In this document: positions 32,257-39,754 of the stretch, one piece after another
How positions within the stretch are numbered: the first letter of the stretch is position 1
Layout of the letters: every line of letters begins with the position of its first letter
Assembly: GCF_009763245.1 (NCBI RefSeq)
Contig: NZ_WKJZ01000005.1
Span: 1-39,754 of the forward strand
Length of the DNA stretch: 39,754 nt
Direction of reading: 5' to 3'
Source of the DNA: Pseudomonas xionganensis
GTDB taxonomy: Bacteria > Pseudomonadota > Gammaproteobacteria > Pseudomonadales > Pseudomonadaceae
Position numbers and translations under genes: made by a program
Notes under the pieces: generated by a model
Database searches by the model: none
Told to the model about the DNA's origin: nothing
Seen by the model: only the letters and a program-made list of their open reading frames with translations

Positions 32257-32281
32257 CCAGGGCTCACGCCCTGGCTTTTTT
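32251..32281. terminator. Bidirectional rho-independent terminator
   Basis: Arms AAAAAGCCAGGGC (32251-32263) and GCCCTGGCTTTTT (32268-32280) are perfectly complementary, with loop TCAC and a following T. It has an A run on one side and a T run on the other, so it should end the plus-strand repeat-mimic RNA and also minus-strand transcription from the gene at 32344-32748. Confidence 0.92.
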
Positions 32282-32343
32282 CTTCCCCCTTCCCTACCTC
32301 CCAGCTCAATGATCCAGGACGGACAGGCAGATCTCCTTCTCAG

Positions 32344-32748
32344 TTACACGCTGAGATCAGCTTCGAGCAGCTGGCGCATAACCCTGGGCGACCTCAAGAA
32401 GGTTTCCGCATCAGCCAAGCCATGCTTCTTCAAGCGGTTCGTTGCCTGGCGAATGATCTTCAGATGCTGCGCGACGCCGAATTCATGAGCTACATGCTGC
32501 AAGCTCCGCCCATGCGTCATCTCGGGGTACGGAAACCGGCGTGAAGGGAAGCGAATGTCATCGCAGCACGGGTATTTCTCAGCCAGGCTGAATCGCTTGG
32601 CGTTATCAAAAGTCCCCGCCGGGTGGCTCAAACGCTCTTGACGAGAAATGTACTCCTTCGCGCAGTTGAGAATCGTCGCGCTGAGGAGCGACATTGCTCC
32701 GTCTACGGGATTGACTTGGGTCTGAACGGCATGCTGGTAAGTGCCCAT
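32344..32748 (-). CDS. Hypothetical protein next to the integrase
   Basis: 134 residues starting MGTYQHAVQTQVNPVDGAM. The second of two close in-frame ATGs is chosen because GAGGAG lies 6 bases before it, while the first ATG touches that site. The protein is basic towards the end (AQHLKIIRQATNRLKKHG) and contains a Cys-Cys pair (KYPCCDD). I do not recognise a family. It diverges from the integrase gene with about 205 bases between the two, and it ends at the bidirectional terminator, so it could be an excision or regulatory factor, but nothing in the sequence proves this. Confidence 0.65.
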   Translation of the reverse strand: MGTYQHAVQTQVNPVDGAMSLLSATILNCAKEYISRQERLSHPAGTFDNAKRFSLAEKYPCCDDIRFPSRRFPYPEMTHGRSLQHVAHEFGVAQHLKIIRQATNRLKKHGLADAETFLRSPRVMRQLLEADLSV

Positions 32749-32876
32749 GGGCATCTCCTCGGTTGATTGAATTAGCAACAGCCCGCCATCGGACGTGATG
32801 GCCTCACTTCAGCGAACCTCATGTCCGAGACTCGCTAAGCGGGGCTGCCAGCAACAGAATTATCCCTTTTACGATA

Positions 32877-32905
32877 TTGACGCAACACATTTTTGATGAA
32901 ATATT
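32877..32905 (+). promoter_or_regulatory. Possible integrase promoter
   Basis: TTGACG (32877-32882), 17 bases, then AATATT (32900-32905), in the AT-rich part of the gap upstream of the integrase. The -10 is weak. A start near 32912 would give a leader of about 40 bases. Confidence 0.35.
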
Positions 32906-32953
32906 CTTTATGCGATAAGCCGAAACCGGTAATGACCGTACAGGAGCCCTCAG

Positions 32954-34264
32954 ATGACCTTGCCCTCCACCCTCGCCCCCATCGTGGAAGCCAGACAACC
33001 TACCTCCCGCCGTCTTCCCCAAGGGGTTGAGCTACGCGGCGACACGTTGCGCATTTGCTTCTTTTTTGAAGGTGAGCGCTGTCGAGAAATCGTTTCTCGC
33101 GGCAGGGTGGATGAATTCAGTATTGCCCTGGCAGACCGGCTACGAGGCCAAGTGCTTAGCGCCATTGCCGCTGGGCGCTTCGACTACCGGGTCTACTTCC
33201 CGGACTCCCGACGCGCGCGGGCTCTTCACCAGGCGCAGGACGCGTCCCAGCAAGCGCAAAGATCGCTGCTAGAGATGACGGTTAAAGAGGGGGTCTCGCT
33301 GTGGCTCTCAACCCAGCACAGCGGCAAGGCCAAGTCCACAGCGATTAATTACGCCAGCAAAGCCGAGCATGTGATTAATGCCTTCGGAGACAAGCGACTC
33401 GCCGATGTTAAGACTCAGGATCTTCAACTGTTTAGAAATCAGCTGGTGAGGAGTCGGCAGAATCCGAAAGGACTATCGCCGAAGACAGCCAACGATGTGC
33501 TCACGGTAGTCCGCGGGGTTTGGAATGATGCGTATGAGAATGGGATCACCTCTCGTAATCGAGCTGATAGCCTTAAGAACCATTGCCTGGAACGCGAGAG
33601 TCAAGCGGATCCCTTCTCTCTCGATGAGATGCAGCTGCTATTGAATGCAGCCCCTCACCAGCGCGTTATTGCCCGCATGCTGGTACTGAACTGCTGGCTG
33701 GGCCTGTCCCGATCTGAGCTGGTGGCCCTGGCGGCTGAAGACGTTGATCTCAAGCGCAGAAAACTGACGGTCAGTCGCGCACAAGTGCTCGGCGAGCACA
33801 AGGCCCCCAAGGTGCTGGCCCGTCAACGGGAGATCGATCTTCTGGCACCAGCCATCGAGCTGCTCGAAGAGATTCTGGCTGATACTGAGCGCCACTGCAT
33901 GCAGCCACTCGAAATCACCCGCCTGGATAACCTCTCCGTGCGGTATGAAACCGTGCGCTTGCTCTTCACGAATCCAAATACGGGTAAGCCGTGGAGCCAA
34001 AGCGCACTGGATCGCTGGTTCAAAGCACATACAAAAGCGGTCGGCGTGCGTTATCGCGGCCTCAATCAGTGCCGTCACACCTTCGCCAGTCGAGCACTAT
34101 CGAACTTTGCACCACAAGAATGGGTGATCAAGCAACTCGGGCACATTGATGGCCAGATGCTGCAACTCCACTATGCCAAGTGGATTCCTGAGGAGACGGG
34201 CCTGCCGCGCAATAGTGTTGACTCCCTCAACGAGGCCATGTGCTCTGGCTGGACAGCTTGCTGA
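32954..34264 (+). CDS. Tyrosine site-specific integrase
   Basis: 436 residues. The N-terminal part (ELRGDTLRICFFFEGERCRE) resembles the arm-type DNA-binding domain (DUF3596 type) of phage and island integrases, followed by a SAM-like core-binding domain (about residues 105-190). Catalytic region: Arg in GLSRSELVAL (about 253), Lys in the KAPKVLARQ region, a box II NQCRHTFASR (about 372; the usual first His is Asn), GHIDGQMLQ, and the nucleophilic Tyr in HYAKWIPEE (about 406). AGGAG lies 8 bases upstream of the ATG. This enzyme should drive integration and excision of an island. It is far from the att fragment at 289-338, so whether it belongs to that att is uncertain. Confidence 0.92.
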   Translation: MTLPSTLAPIVEARQPTSRRLPQGVELRGDTLRICFFFEGERCREIVSRGRVDEFSIALADRLRGQVLSAIAAGRFDYRVYFPDSRRARALHQAQDASQQAQRSLLEMTVKEGVSLWLSTQHSGKAKSTAINYASKAEHVINAFGDKRLADVKTQDLQLFRNQLVRSRQNPKGLSPKTANDVLTVVRGVWNDAYENGITSRNRADSLKNHCLERESQADPFSLDEMQLLLNAAPHQRVIARMLVLNCWLGLSRSELVALAAEDVDLKRRKLTVSRAQVLGEHKAPKVLARQREIDLLAPAIELLEEILADTERHCMQPLEITRLDNLSVRYETVRLLFTNPNTGKPWSQSALDRWFKAHTKAVGVRYRGLNQCRHTFASRALSNFAPQEWVIKQLGHIDGQMLQLHYAKWIPEETGLPRNSVDSLNEAMCSGWTAC

Positions 34265-34422
34265 GGTGACACAGGAACGGGATCCGCTGAGGCTCGTACA
34301 GACAATCCATACATCCTATGCAGACTAAAATATCAGCTTCCTGCATTACCTGCTCAAACCTCGGCCATGGCAGCACTGGCTGCCTACCATGGCCTCCTCC
34401 AAAATCCTGCCTCAAGCCAATC

Positions 34423-35577
34423 TCAGCGGCGAAGTCGATAAGCAAAGTCCATCTGCCCCTTCACACGGATAATCTCGACTCCCAGGATCTCAACCCCGCT
34501 GGATTTCAGTAAGTCCTCCAACGCATCGCAATCCAGGCCTGTACCAAAATGCCGCGCTCCGAACTCTCCCCAAGGCAGACATTCTGGCGCAAGTCCAGAG
34601 AGGTACTGCCGATGTATCTCCCGAGCATCCAGGTAGCTCCCAAGATCGATCTGGGTAGCCGCCGAAAGAGCGCTAAATGCAGCAGATACATGTGCTGGCG
34701 AATGTTGGTCATGATCCGCCAGGGCCTCAAGCTCCTGCCGAACAAACGTCTCGGCCCAGGCCGGAAACATCCAATTTCTAAATTTGGCGACGTAACGACC
34801 GCTATATTGCCGTGCCAGCCGCTTGAGCAGTCCAGCGATCGCCGGGCTATACGCCACAGACCTCACGACAACGGAGCCAAACTCCAGGACACGCAGGTCT
34901 ACCCAAAGGCCTTGGATTGAGAATCGCAGCGGTTCAGGCATTTGATTACGCGGCTCGGTTTCCACGGCGACCTCAACTGACAAGGGGGTCGCCTCCCCCA
35001 TACTCGGGGCACTCGCTGGCGGATAAAGCCATTGCTTAAGGGACACGTCATGCAAGATGGCTCTTCTGAGCTCTTGCAGGCCTACGGCAGTGGGCGTCAC
35101 CAGCAGTCCGCTCAGATTCACCTCGACGGCACGTATGCCCAACTGCTCAATCAGCGCCTGCTTCTCATCGTCGACAAAAGAAGTGCAGGCGAACTCAAGC
35201 AGTAGAGGGCCATCCGGTAACTCTGCGACCAGGTCGGGCCTGAATGACCCCAACCACACTTCCTGCTCAACCGAGTCAAAATCCCACCAGGAACTCTGAT
35301 CGTCAGAATCCGGGTGATGACCAGGCTGCGGGGGCAACTGCAACCCCAAGCTTTCCTCAACCACCTGCTTGGCATAGCGGTGCAGGAAACTTTCAGGCAT
35401 GACCTCGCAAGGCTGCTTTTGCGAGACATGAGAAAAATGATGGACTCGCTGCGGCCCCTTGCGAGCCACTACCGGTTCAGCGCATTCGATGCACCGGCAT
35501 CCACAAACCAGGCCACGTGCCACCTCGCCTATGGAAACAATGCGGGCCTGATCGTCTATCGCTATCGTCATGGTCAT
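34423..35577 (-). CDS. CoiA-like nuclease-domain protein
   Basis: 384 residues. The N-terminus has a Cys-rich cluster (VCGCRCIECAEPVVARKG, about residues 23-40) and VHHFSHVS, as in CoiA-family competence and restriction-like proteins. The middle has FLHRYAKQVVEE and then RPDLVAELPDGPLLLEFACT (about 113-131), which fits the Asp and Glu-x-hydrophobic part of a PD-(D/E)xK nuclease core, although the usual final Lys is not clear. The C-terminal half is unassigned. A GAGGGA stretch about 9 bases upstream supports the ATG. Proteins of this type are common on islands, and some may act on DNA in defence or uptake. Confidence 0.7.
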   Translation of the reverse strand: MTMTIAIDDQARIVSIGEVARGLVCGCRCIECAEPVVARKGPQRVHHFSHVSQKQPCEVMPESFLHRYAKQVVEESLGLQLPPQPGHHPDSDDQSSWWDFDSVEQEVWLGSFRPDLVAELPDGPLLLEFACTSFVDDEKQALIEQLGIRAVEVNLSGLLVTPTAVGLQELRRAILHDVSLKQWLYPPASAPSMGEATPLSVEVAVETEPRNQMPEPLRFSIQGLWVDLRVLEFGSVVVRSVAYSPAIAGLLKRLARQYSGRYVAKFRNWMFPAWAETFVRQELEALADHDQHSPAHVSAAFSALSAATQIDLGSYLDAREIHRQYLSGLAPECLPWGEFGARHFGTGLDCDALEDLLKSSGVEILGVEIIRVKGQMDFAYRLRR

Positions 35578-35704
35578 GAAGCATTCCCTCTGGAGTTGAG
35601 AAGGCCTCAGGGTGAAAATAAGCGCGAAGAAAAACCTCCAAGAACCGCCTTAATCCGGAAACCCAGGTTAAAAATCTATATTTTTCAAAAGCATAGGGAT
35701 ATGC

Positions 35705-36664
35705 ATGATCGATGCACTTCAGCGTCTCCAGCAGCACCTAAAGGCGAATCCAGCGCGCGGACGCTCTTACGAAATCCTGGCATTCATGGCCGAAGAAGGC
35801 CTTGCTCGCCCTGATGCCACTGAAAAACTGCGTTTCGAGGCCAAGGCCCTGCTGACGGGCTGCGGCACGGCCTCCGAGCAAGACATGGATCCCAAGGATT
35901 GGGTGCCAAGCGTCGCGATCCTGCGCCGAGCGCTTCACCTGGCCCAACCTGCCACCCGGGGGCCTCGTTTACAGCTCGGCTATCAGCCGGGAGGCGGCAG
36001 AGGCAACGTCAGCCTCTACTGGCTGGAGCTGGCATCAGAAGATGCTTCAGCAAAAGCCTCTGAGACAGAGAGCGAGCCATCGACCACGGTGCTTTATCGA
36101 CGCTCTGGCAATGGTGCGATCCGGCCCTCACTCGCCGCCCGGCTGTTTCTACGGGACGGAGAGATGCGCAACCTCAGCGTTCGGGGCATCAGCTTTCTGA
36201 GTTCGATTTTGCTGGGCAGCGCATTATGGCTAGCCCTGCTCGGGATCATGCTGCTCAGCCTAAGCCAACGCGAAGGCTCTCTTACTATGGGCAGCCTGAT
36301 TACCCTGGCCCTGACAGTGCTGGGCTTTGTGTTTGTCTGGCGCGAGGTGTATGCCCCTTGGTTCAGCGTCATTGACGACTGCGTCGTCAAAGCCCCCCAC
36401 TGGGTTTCTGCCATCAAAGAACCGAGCTGCGAGTTGGAGATGTTTCGGCATGAGAGTTATCGCTGGACGCGCTTGGTTCGATTTTCGGCAGACTGCCCCA
36501 TTTGCGGCAGCAACATCGAGCTCCAGCCCGGACTACCAGATCAAAAGCTCCCTCTGGTGGGTCGCTGCGTCGAAAGCCCGCACGCCCATGTCTATAGCTT
36601 TGACCGCATGACGCTGCGCGGCGCCTACCTGGGCCCACCGATGCCGACATCCAAGGCGTCGTGA
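35705..36664 (+). CDS. Two-helix membrane protein with C-terminal cysteine pair
   Basis: 319 residues. The N-terminal 140 residues are soluble and helical (MIDALQRLQQHLKANPARGR...). Two membrane helices follow (about residues 160-183, ISFLSSILLGSALWLALLGI, and about 195-213, GSLITLALTVLGFVFVW). The C-terminal part contains CPICGSNIELQPG (about 263), a knuckle with one Cys pair and a later Cys in LVGRCVES, a possible zinc site. I recognise no family. It diverges from the CoiA-like gene with a 127-base gap containing the promoters of both. Confidence 0.7.
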   Translation: MIDALQRLQQHLKANPARGRSYEILAFMAEEGLARPDATEKLRFEAKALLTGCGTASEQDMDPKDWVPSVAILRRALHLAQPATRGPRLQLGYQPGGGRGNVSLYWLELASEDASAKASETESEPSTTVLYRRSGNGAIRPSLAARLFLRDGEMRNLSVRGISFLSSILLGSALWLALLGIMLLSLSQREGSLTMGSLITLALTVLGFVFVWREVYAPWFSVIDDCVVKAPHWVSAIKEPSCELEMFRHESYRWTRLVRFSADCPICGSNIELQPGLPDQKLPLVGRCVESPHAHVYSFDRMTLRGAYLGPPMPTSKAS

Positions 36665-36810
36665 GTGATGGCTCTCTTCTGAACCTGCCCCAATGGGCAC
36701 CCCATATGGTCAGCGGGAGACAACAAGCTTCACATGGATCCGATGCACAGGAGTTGCGCATAACGGATGCCTCTGATCGCGTATGTATCTCGCACACACC
36801 GTGTTCAACG

Positions 36811-37266
36811 TCACTTCAGCTGTGAGGCGCCTCGACAGATCAGGCGCGCATCGAGAAGCGCATGGTGGGGTGGTTCTTCTGAATCCAGATCGTCACCCAG
36901 GCCTGACAAGCCCACTTCACGGCACCCCACCACCGTGTCGGGCAGCCCTGAGGCCCCCAGCAGATCCAGTAACAACGGCCAGTCCCACCTCAACGCGTCC
37001 CCGACAATCTCGACAGGCCCTTGCAGCTGTAGAAAGGTCTGCAACTGGATCGTGGCCTCTTGTCTACTCACACCGAATCGCTGCAAATCCAGTTGCGGTA
37101 AGACGATTTCGCGGGTGAAGTCACTGCACGCATCCGCTGACCAACCGTCTAGCAACTCCACATAAAACTCCGCACCATCCGCCGCGACTAACGCCAGCGA
37201 AATCAGCTCTCGGTCGATGCTGAGTTGAGTGAACTCGGTGTCCAAATACAACGCCTTAACGGCCAT
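36811..37266 (-). CDS. DEDDh 3'-5' exonuclease-like protein
   Basis: 151 residues from the start MAVKALYLDTEF, chosen because GGGAGG lies 4 bases upstream; a longer frame to 37434 lacks support. Catalytic residues of the DEDDh family are visible: ALYLDTEFTQL (Asp-x-Glu, about residue 9), VGDALRWDWPLL (Asp, about 92) and PHHALLDARLI (His-x4-Asp, about 136). It may be a small RNase T- or DnaQ-like exonuclease. It is smaller than typical family members and single-domain. It ends tail-to-tail with the membrane-protein gene. Confidence 0.78.
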   Translation of the reverse strand: MAVKALYLDTEFTQLSIDRELISLALVAADGAEFYVELLDGWSADACSDFTREIVLPQLDLQRFGVSRQEATIQLQTFLQLQGPVEIVGDALRWDWPLLLDLLGASGLPDTVVGCREVGLSGLGDDLDSEEPPHHALLDARLICRGASQLK

Positions 37267-37420
37267 CCTGCCTCCCACTAGGTGTAGCTGCCACGCCCTG
37301 CGCTTGAAATACCCTGCTTTCCTGTCTGATCGAATACCAGCGCCCGAAGCAACGCCGGCAGCAGGCACTGGTAAAGCCTGAGGTTGGCCAGGCGAGGAAC
37401 CCTTAGCGCAAGTCATCCAG

Positions 37421-37915
37421 CTAGTGCAATCCACGGGGCGTTCCGTGCATGCCTTGGCGACGGAGTGCCAGGTGGCGGTCGAGTGAAGCCACCCCGTCTT
37501 CCCCGAAGGTCACTACCACGTACAAACTGCCACTGTGCGTATAAAGCGCCCAGTATTCGCCGTACTGCTGAGCCCCGACTACGTCTGACGTTCTGATTCG
37601 GTGGCCATCTTGAAAGCGCCCCGATTTACTACCGTGGATGTGGTGGTACACGACCCCTAGGCAGCAGCCAGCTACAAGCACTACATGGGTTAGATAAGCG
37701 GTGACAGGACGTCCGAATTCCACCCGCATTGCCCCCGCCAGCTTCTCCCGCTCCTCGTCTGGCAATTGTGCCAAGCTCATAGCGTCACCACCCCACCACT
37801 CCCTTTCCTGGATAACCTCTCGGTTTACAGCCGACACGTTTGCCCGCACCCAAAGCGCAGAGCGAATGCCCATGGTCGAATCCGGGGTGGAGTCTGACCG
37901 TACGTCAATGGGCAT
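37421..37915 (-). CDS. Hypothetical protein
   Basis: 164 residues. AGGAG lies 5 bases upstream of the ATG reading MPIDVRSDS. A possible hydrophobic segment occurs at about residues 71-90 (PVTAYLTHVVLVAGCCLGVV), followed by a His-rich turn and a beta-rich end (YWALYTHSGSLYVVVTFG). No family recognised. It is first in a set of small minus-strand genes with modest spacing. Confidence 0.65.
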   Translation of the reverse strand: MPIDVRSDSTPDSTMGIRSALWVRANVSAVNREVIQEREWWGGDAMSLAQLPDEEREKLAGAMRVEFGRPVTAYLTHVVLVAGCCLGVVYHHIHGSKSGRFQDGHRIRTSDVVGAQQYGEYWALYTHSGSLYVVVTFGEDGVASLDRHLALRRQGMHGTPRGLH

Positions 37916-37949
37916 AATGGCTCCTGACCGGGCTAGGCGACACGTGACA

Positions 37950-38384
37950 TCAGAGTCGTGAATAAATCAGCCGAGGATGTTGCACGCTGTCCAGAGTGAC
38001 AACGTCTCCATCCCCGTCTCGATAGACAGCCCCTGAGTCCACGGTAAAGAACCAGTTAGCGTCGACCTCGTGGAGCGCCACTAATCGCTGTAAAGTCCAG
38101 CCATCAGACCCGGTCATATGCGGCGGGAGCATCACCTGCGCATCCACAGACAAGATCCGCTCATCCAAGTCCGCGCTTTTCATGAGTCGCTCAAATTCCT
38201 CGACTCCACTGGGCATCATTTGTGAGTAATAAACACCGTCATCTGCCTTCACTTCTAACCGCAGATGAAACCACGGCAATGCATACTCCTTCTCAACCAA
38301 CCAGAAATACATAGAACCTGGTTCAGGTTGAAATACATCTCCCACCCTCGCGACCCAATCCCGCCCAACCCTGAACAGACTCAT
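37950..38384 (-). CDS. Hypothetical protein
   Basis: About 144 residues from the start MSLFRVGRDWVARVGDVFQ, chosen because AAGG precedes it at a suitable distance; a longer frame to 38462 exists. The sequence is rich in strands and aromatic residues (SMYFWLVEKEYALPWFHLRLEV). It ends in RDGDGDVVTLDSVQHPRLIY. I recognise no family. It probably forms one transcript with the neighbours at 37421 and 38431. Confidence 0.65.
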   Translation of the reverse strand: MSLFRVGRDWVARVGDVFQPEPGSMYFWLVEKEYALPWFHLRLEVKADDGVYYSQMMPSGVEEFERLMKSADLDERILSVDAQVMLPPHMTGSDGWTLQRLVALHEVDANWFFTVDSGAVYRDGDGDVVTLDSVQHPRLIYSRL

Positions 38385-38430
38385 TACCACCACCTTATAA
38401 TAGTCAAATGATCTACTCGCTTTAACAGCG

Positions 38431-38724
38431 TTAATTACTGACATCATCCCAATAATCCCCACGAACTATCAGACCAAAGTCCTGATCATCCGGTGGATCA
38501 TCATCGAAAAGATGTTGTATGCGTCGCTCTTGCTTGATGTACGCCAGCACGTGGAAGAAACAGACTTCGCACAGTTGAACACGGTAATGCTCACCGTCAT
38601 GCCGTGAGCCATACCCCCACTTGGCGTGCAACACCCCAAACTGCTGGCCATAGCCGGGGACACTCGTCTCACCCCCGCAGAGATCGCAGTGCACCGCCGC
38701 CTGTCGTTGATCGGAATCGTTCAT
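38431..38724 (-). CDS. Small zinc-ribbon-like hypothetical protein
   Basis: About 97 residues. Two cysteine pairs, HCDLCGGE (about residues 13-16) and LCEVCFFH (about 51-54), separated by a Gly/His-rich stretch (GYGSRHDGEHYR), form a plausible zinc ribbon. It resembles small proteins found in Pseudomonas accessory regions, but I cannot name a family. It lies 13 bases downstream of the gene at 38738. Confidence 0.65.
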   Translation of the reverse strand: MNDSDQRQAAVHCDLCGGETSVPGYGQQFGVLHAKWGYGSRHDGEHYRVQLCEVCFFHVLAYIKQERRIQHLFDDDPPDDQDFGLIVRGDYWDDVSN

Positions 38725-38737
38725 CATCACCACTCGC

Positions 38738-39142
38738 TTAACACAAGCTCATAACGGTTGAGAGCTCGGCCTGCTTGCGTTGGCCATCTCCGACCAGGAC
38801 ATACAGGGTGTTAAGCGTCTGAAAAAAGCAGCCCTCGCTGAAGCTCACTAGGGGCGTGGTGCGCACCCAATCGCCGACATCGAAGCGCCGCTCACTGTCA
38901 AATAGAACGCTATGCGCATATAACATCACCGCCTCGCGGCCAGAGGATCGCAGCATGGCTTGCTCCTCTTCGGTCAGAATGAGATCAATCCAAATCCAAT
39001 CGCGGACAATGCAATACGGCATCCACAACGAACGATCTCGGGCCACCACGCGTTCGCGCGCCTGCTCCCAGCTCATTTCAATGCCGGGCATCACTTCTCC
39101 AGCGCCGTATAACAGTGCGGCAACCTTGTTCAAAGCATCCAT
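38738..39142 (-). CDS. Hypothetical protein, DUF6957-like
   Basis: 134 residues. GGGAG lies 6 bases upstream of the ATG. The sequence contains YCIVRDWIWIDLILTEEEQ, RFDVGDWVRTTPLVSFSEGC and FFQTLNTLYVLVGDGQRKQ, which I recall as the pattern of a Pseudomonas and phage family annotated as DUF6957; I am not certain of the number. The function is unknown. It is the first gene of the small minus-strand cluster. Confidence 0.65.
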   Translation of the reverse strand: MDALNKVAALLYGAGEVMPGIEMSWEQARERVVARDRSLWMPYCIVRDWIWIDLILTEEEQAMLRSSGREAVMLYAHSVLFDSERRFDVGDWVRTTPLVSFSEGCFFQTLNTLYVLVGDGQRKQAELSTVMSLC

Positions 39143-39298
39143 GAGTCACTCCCATTATTCCGCTCATATGCCGCAAGATCCTGAATTCAGGGTGCAACCT
39201 GCCTGCCCTGGAAAACCTGCCCCAAGGCGTAGATATCTGTGCCCCAAACGGAAACGTGCTGACAGAATTGCCAGTCTTAATCTGCGATCTGGAAACGC

Positions 39299-39323
39299 GG
39301 TTTAGAGTTAGTAACCCTAAACC
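39299..39323. promoter_or_regulatory. Inverted repeat, possible operator
   Basis: GGTTTAGAGTTA and TAACCCTAAACC flank a single central G; 11 of 12 positions pair. It lies about 155 bases upstream of the gene cluster at 37421-39142. A regulator is not identifiable. Confidence 0.4.
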
Positions 39324-39613
39324 ACCTTACTTATCCGCCCTTCTCTTCGATCTGCTTGATCACCTTATCGACTCCGTTGCTTTAACATGCAAATAGAATA
39401 AACGTCGAGAGCGCATATTCGTCAAGCCCCAGCAGAAACTTTTTTATTTACGATATACATATATTGACAGAGCATAGAAAGTTACAAGGCAATATATAAA
39501 CCAATACCTACGGATATATATTTTCCCCACTCAGTCATACCAAAGAACGCCGTAAGACGGCCTAACAAATGACCGCCCACAGGACACTTCTTAACAGCAT
39601 GTCGCAGCCTGCA

Positions 39614-39709
39614 TCAGGCTGACACCCACACTGGCTGACCGGGGTCGTGGTTCACATGAACCAGCCTCCATTCCCTGTTCAATCTCCGGCTGGCAATCAG
39701 CGTGACCAT
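39614..39709 (-). CDS. Short open frame, possibly a gene remnant
   Basis: 31 codons reading MVTLIASRRLNREWRLVHVN and ending PGQPVWVSA. The composition looks protein-like, but the frame is closed by a TGA about 40 bases upstream and no ribosome-binding site is evident. It could be the decayed C-terminus of a larger gene or a small protein. Confidence 0.2.
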   Translation of the reverse strand: MVTLIASRRLNREWRLVHVNHDPGQPVWVSA

Positions 39710-39754
39710 GCCGCCGATGTCCTGTAGGTCATCGCCTCACTGTGGATTTGGGTC

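Larger units (their letters stand above)
32048..32281 (+). ncRNA. Putative small RNA carrying four type I-F CRISPR-repeat-like hairpins
   Basis: A predicted transcript from a -35/-10 pair to a strong terminator contains no convincing open frame. From 5' to 3' it has a hairpin GCTTGG-N6-CCAAGC (32053-32070), then four hairpins CTGCC-loop-GGCAG at 32088, 32139, 32187 and 32234, loops GAATA, GAATA, GCATA, GAATA, then the terminator. The 5-bp stem is identical to the type I-F repeat stem that Csy4 (Cas6f) binds and cleaves, and the loop is also 5 bases. Following bases (TTTAGAGA, CTTAGAGA, TTTGAAGA) resemble the I-F repeat 3' handle CTAAGAAA, supporting the plus orientation. Known RNA anti-CRISPRs on phages mimic I-F repeats in this way; that role here is inference. 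Confidence 0.7.
39143..39754. other. Intergenic region at the right edge
   Basis: About 610 bases with no well-supported gene. It is AT-rich around 39380-39530 and contains the inverted repeat at 39299-39323 and a short open frame at 39614-39709. No tRNA, att copy or transposase sequence is visible here. Confidence 0.4.

Noticed and set aside
32048..32281. An RsmY/RsmZ-type RNA that titrates RsmA
   Set aside because: Those RNAs expose GGA in hairpin loops; the loops here are GAATA and GCATA.
33638..34078. Minus-strand open frame opposite the integrase
   Set aside because: It is antisense to the catalytic domain of the integrase and has no recognisable features.
1..39754. Insertion sequences or transposons
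   Set aside because: No transposase motifs and no transposon-like paired terminal repeats flanking a gene were recognised anywhere in the window.

Overview
The window looks like Pseudomonas (gammaproteobacterial) DNA carrying an integrated, mobilizable defence island. The case for Pseudomonas rests on the proline-tRNA fragment at the left edge (it resembles what I remember of the Pseudomonas GGG-anticodon gene), codon usage and protein styles, not on a database search. At the left, the 3' part of a tRNA-Pro(GGG) gene (289-338, minus strand), with its native terminator just beyond it, has no 5' half. That is what remains at the distal junction when an element integrates into a tRNA 3' end, so the element should begin near 338 and run rightwards. 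The opposite junction, with a complete tRNA, is not in the window.

Region by region: (1) 547-3225 holds accessory genes: a TPR-like protein, a HigB/HigA toxin-antitoxin operon with two palindromic operators, and an unknown acidic protein. (2) 3367-8646 is a mobilization module: a minus-strand stb-like trio (HTH protein, StbB-like ATPase, membrane protein) diverging from a small accessory protein and a 943-residue MOBF relaxase-helicase, with an oriT-like region between them. There is no coupling protein or type IV secretion gene here. (3) 8657-30199 is a complete type I BREX locus on the minus strand, in the order brxA-brxB-brxC-pglX-pglZ-brxL, with a divergent WYL regulator (BrxR-like) at 30312-31184. 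The BREX genes are interleaved with other defence-type cargo: a DUF262/DUF1524 protein plus a 209-residue partner between brxC and pglX; then a second DUF262/DUF1524 (GmrSD/BrxU-like) protein, a DUF3944/YaaW-like membrane protein with a second membrane protein, and an AbiE toxin-antitoxin pair between pglX and pglZ. A 99-residue membrane/coiled-coil protein heads the operon.

(4) 31196-34264 contains small genes, a perfect 22-bp-arm palindrome, a non-coding locus and a tyrosine integrase. The non-coding locus (about 32048-32281) is the most unusual item: a promoter-like element, a 5' hairpin, four hairpins with the exact 5-bp stem of type I-F CRISPR repeats (the Csy4/Cas6f site), and a strong rho-independent terminator. 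The repeats are only 47-51 bp apart, whereas a canonical I-F array has a 60-bp period, and there are no cas genes in the window. I propose a small RNA mimicking I-F CRISPR repeats, possibly an RNA anti-CRISPR carried by the island. (5) 34423-39142 holds further cargo: a CoiA-like nuclease, a membrane protein with a cysteine pair, a DEDDh exonuclease-like protein and four small unknown proteins.

Taken together, the element appears able to integrate (integrase, att), to be mobilized by a helper conjugation system (relaxase, oriT), to defend its host (BREX, GmrSD-like proteins, AbiE, HigBA) and perhaps to blunt a resident I-F CRISPR system (repeat-mimic RNA). The identifications come from motifs and gene order read by eye; no similarity search was run.
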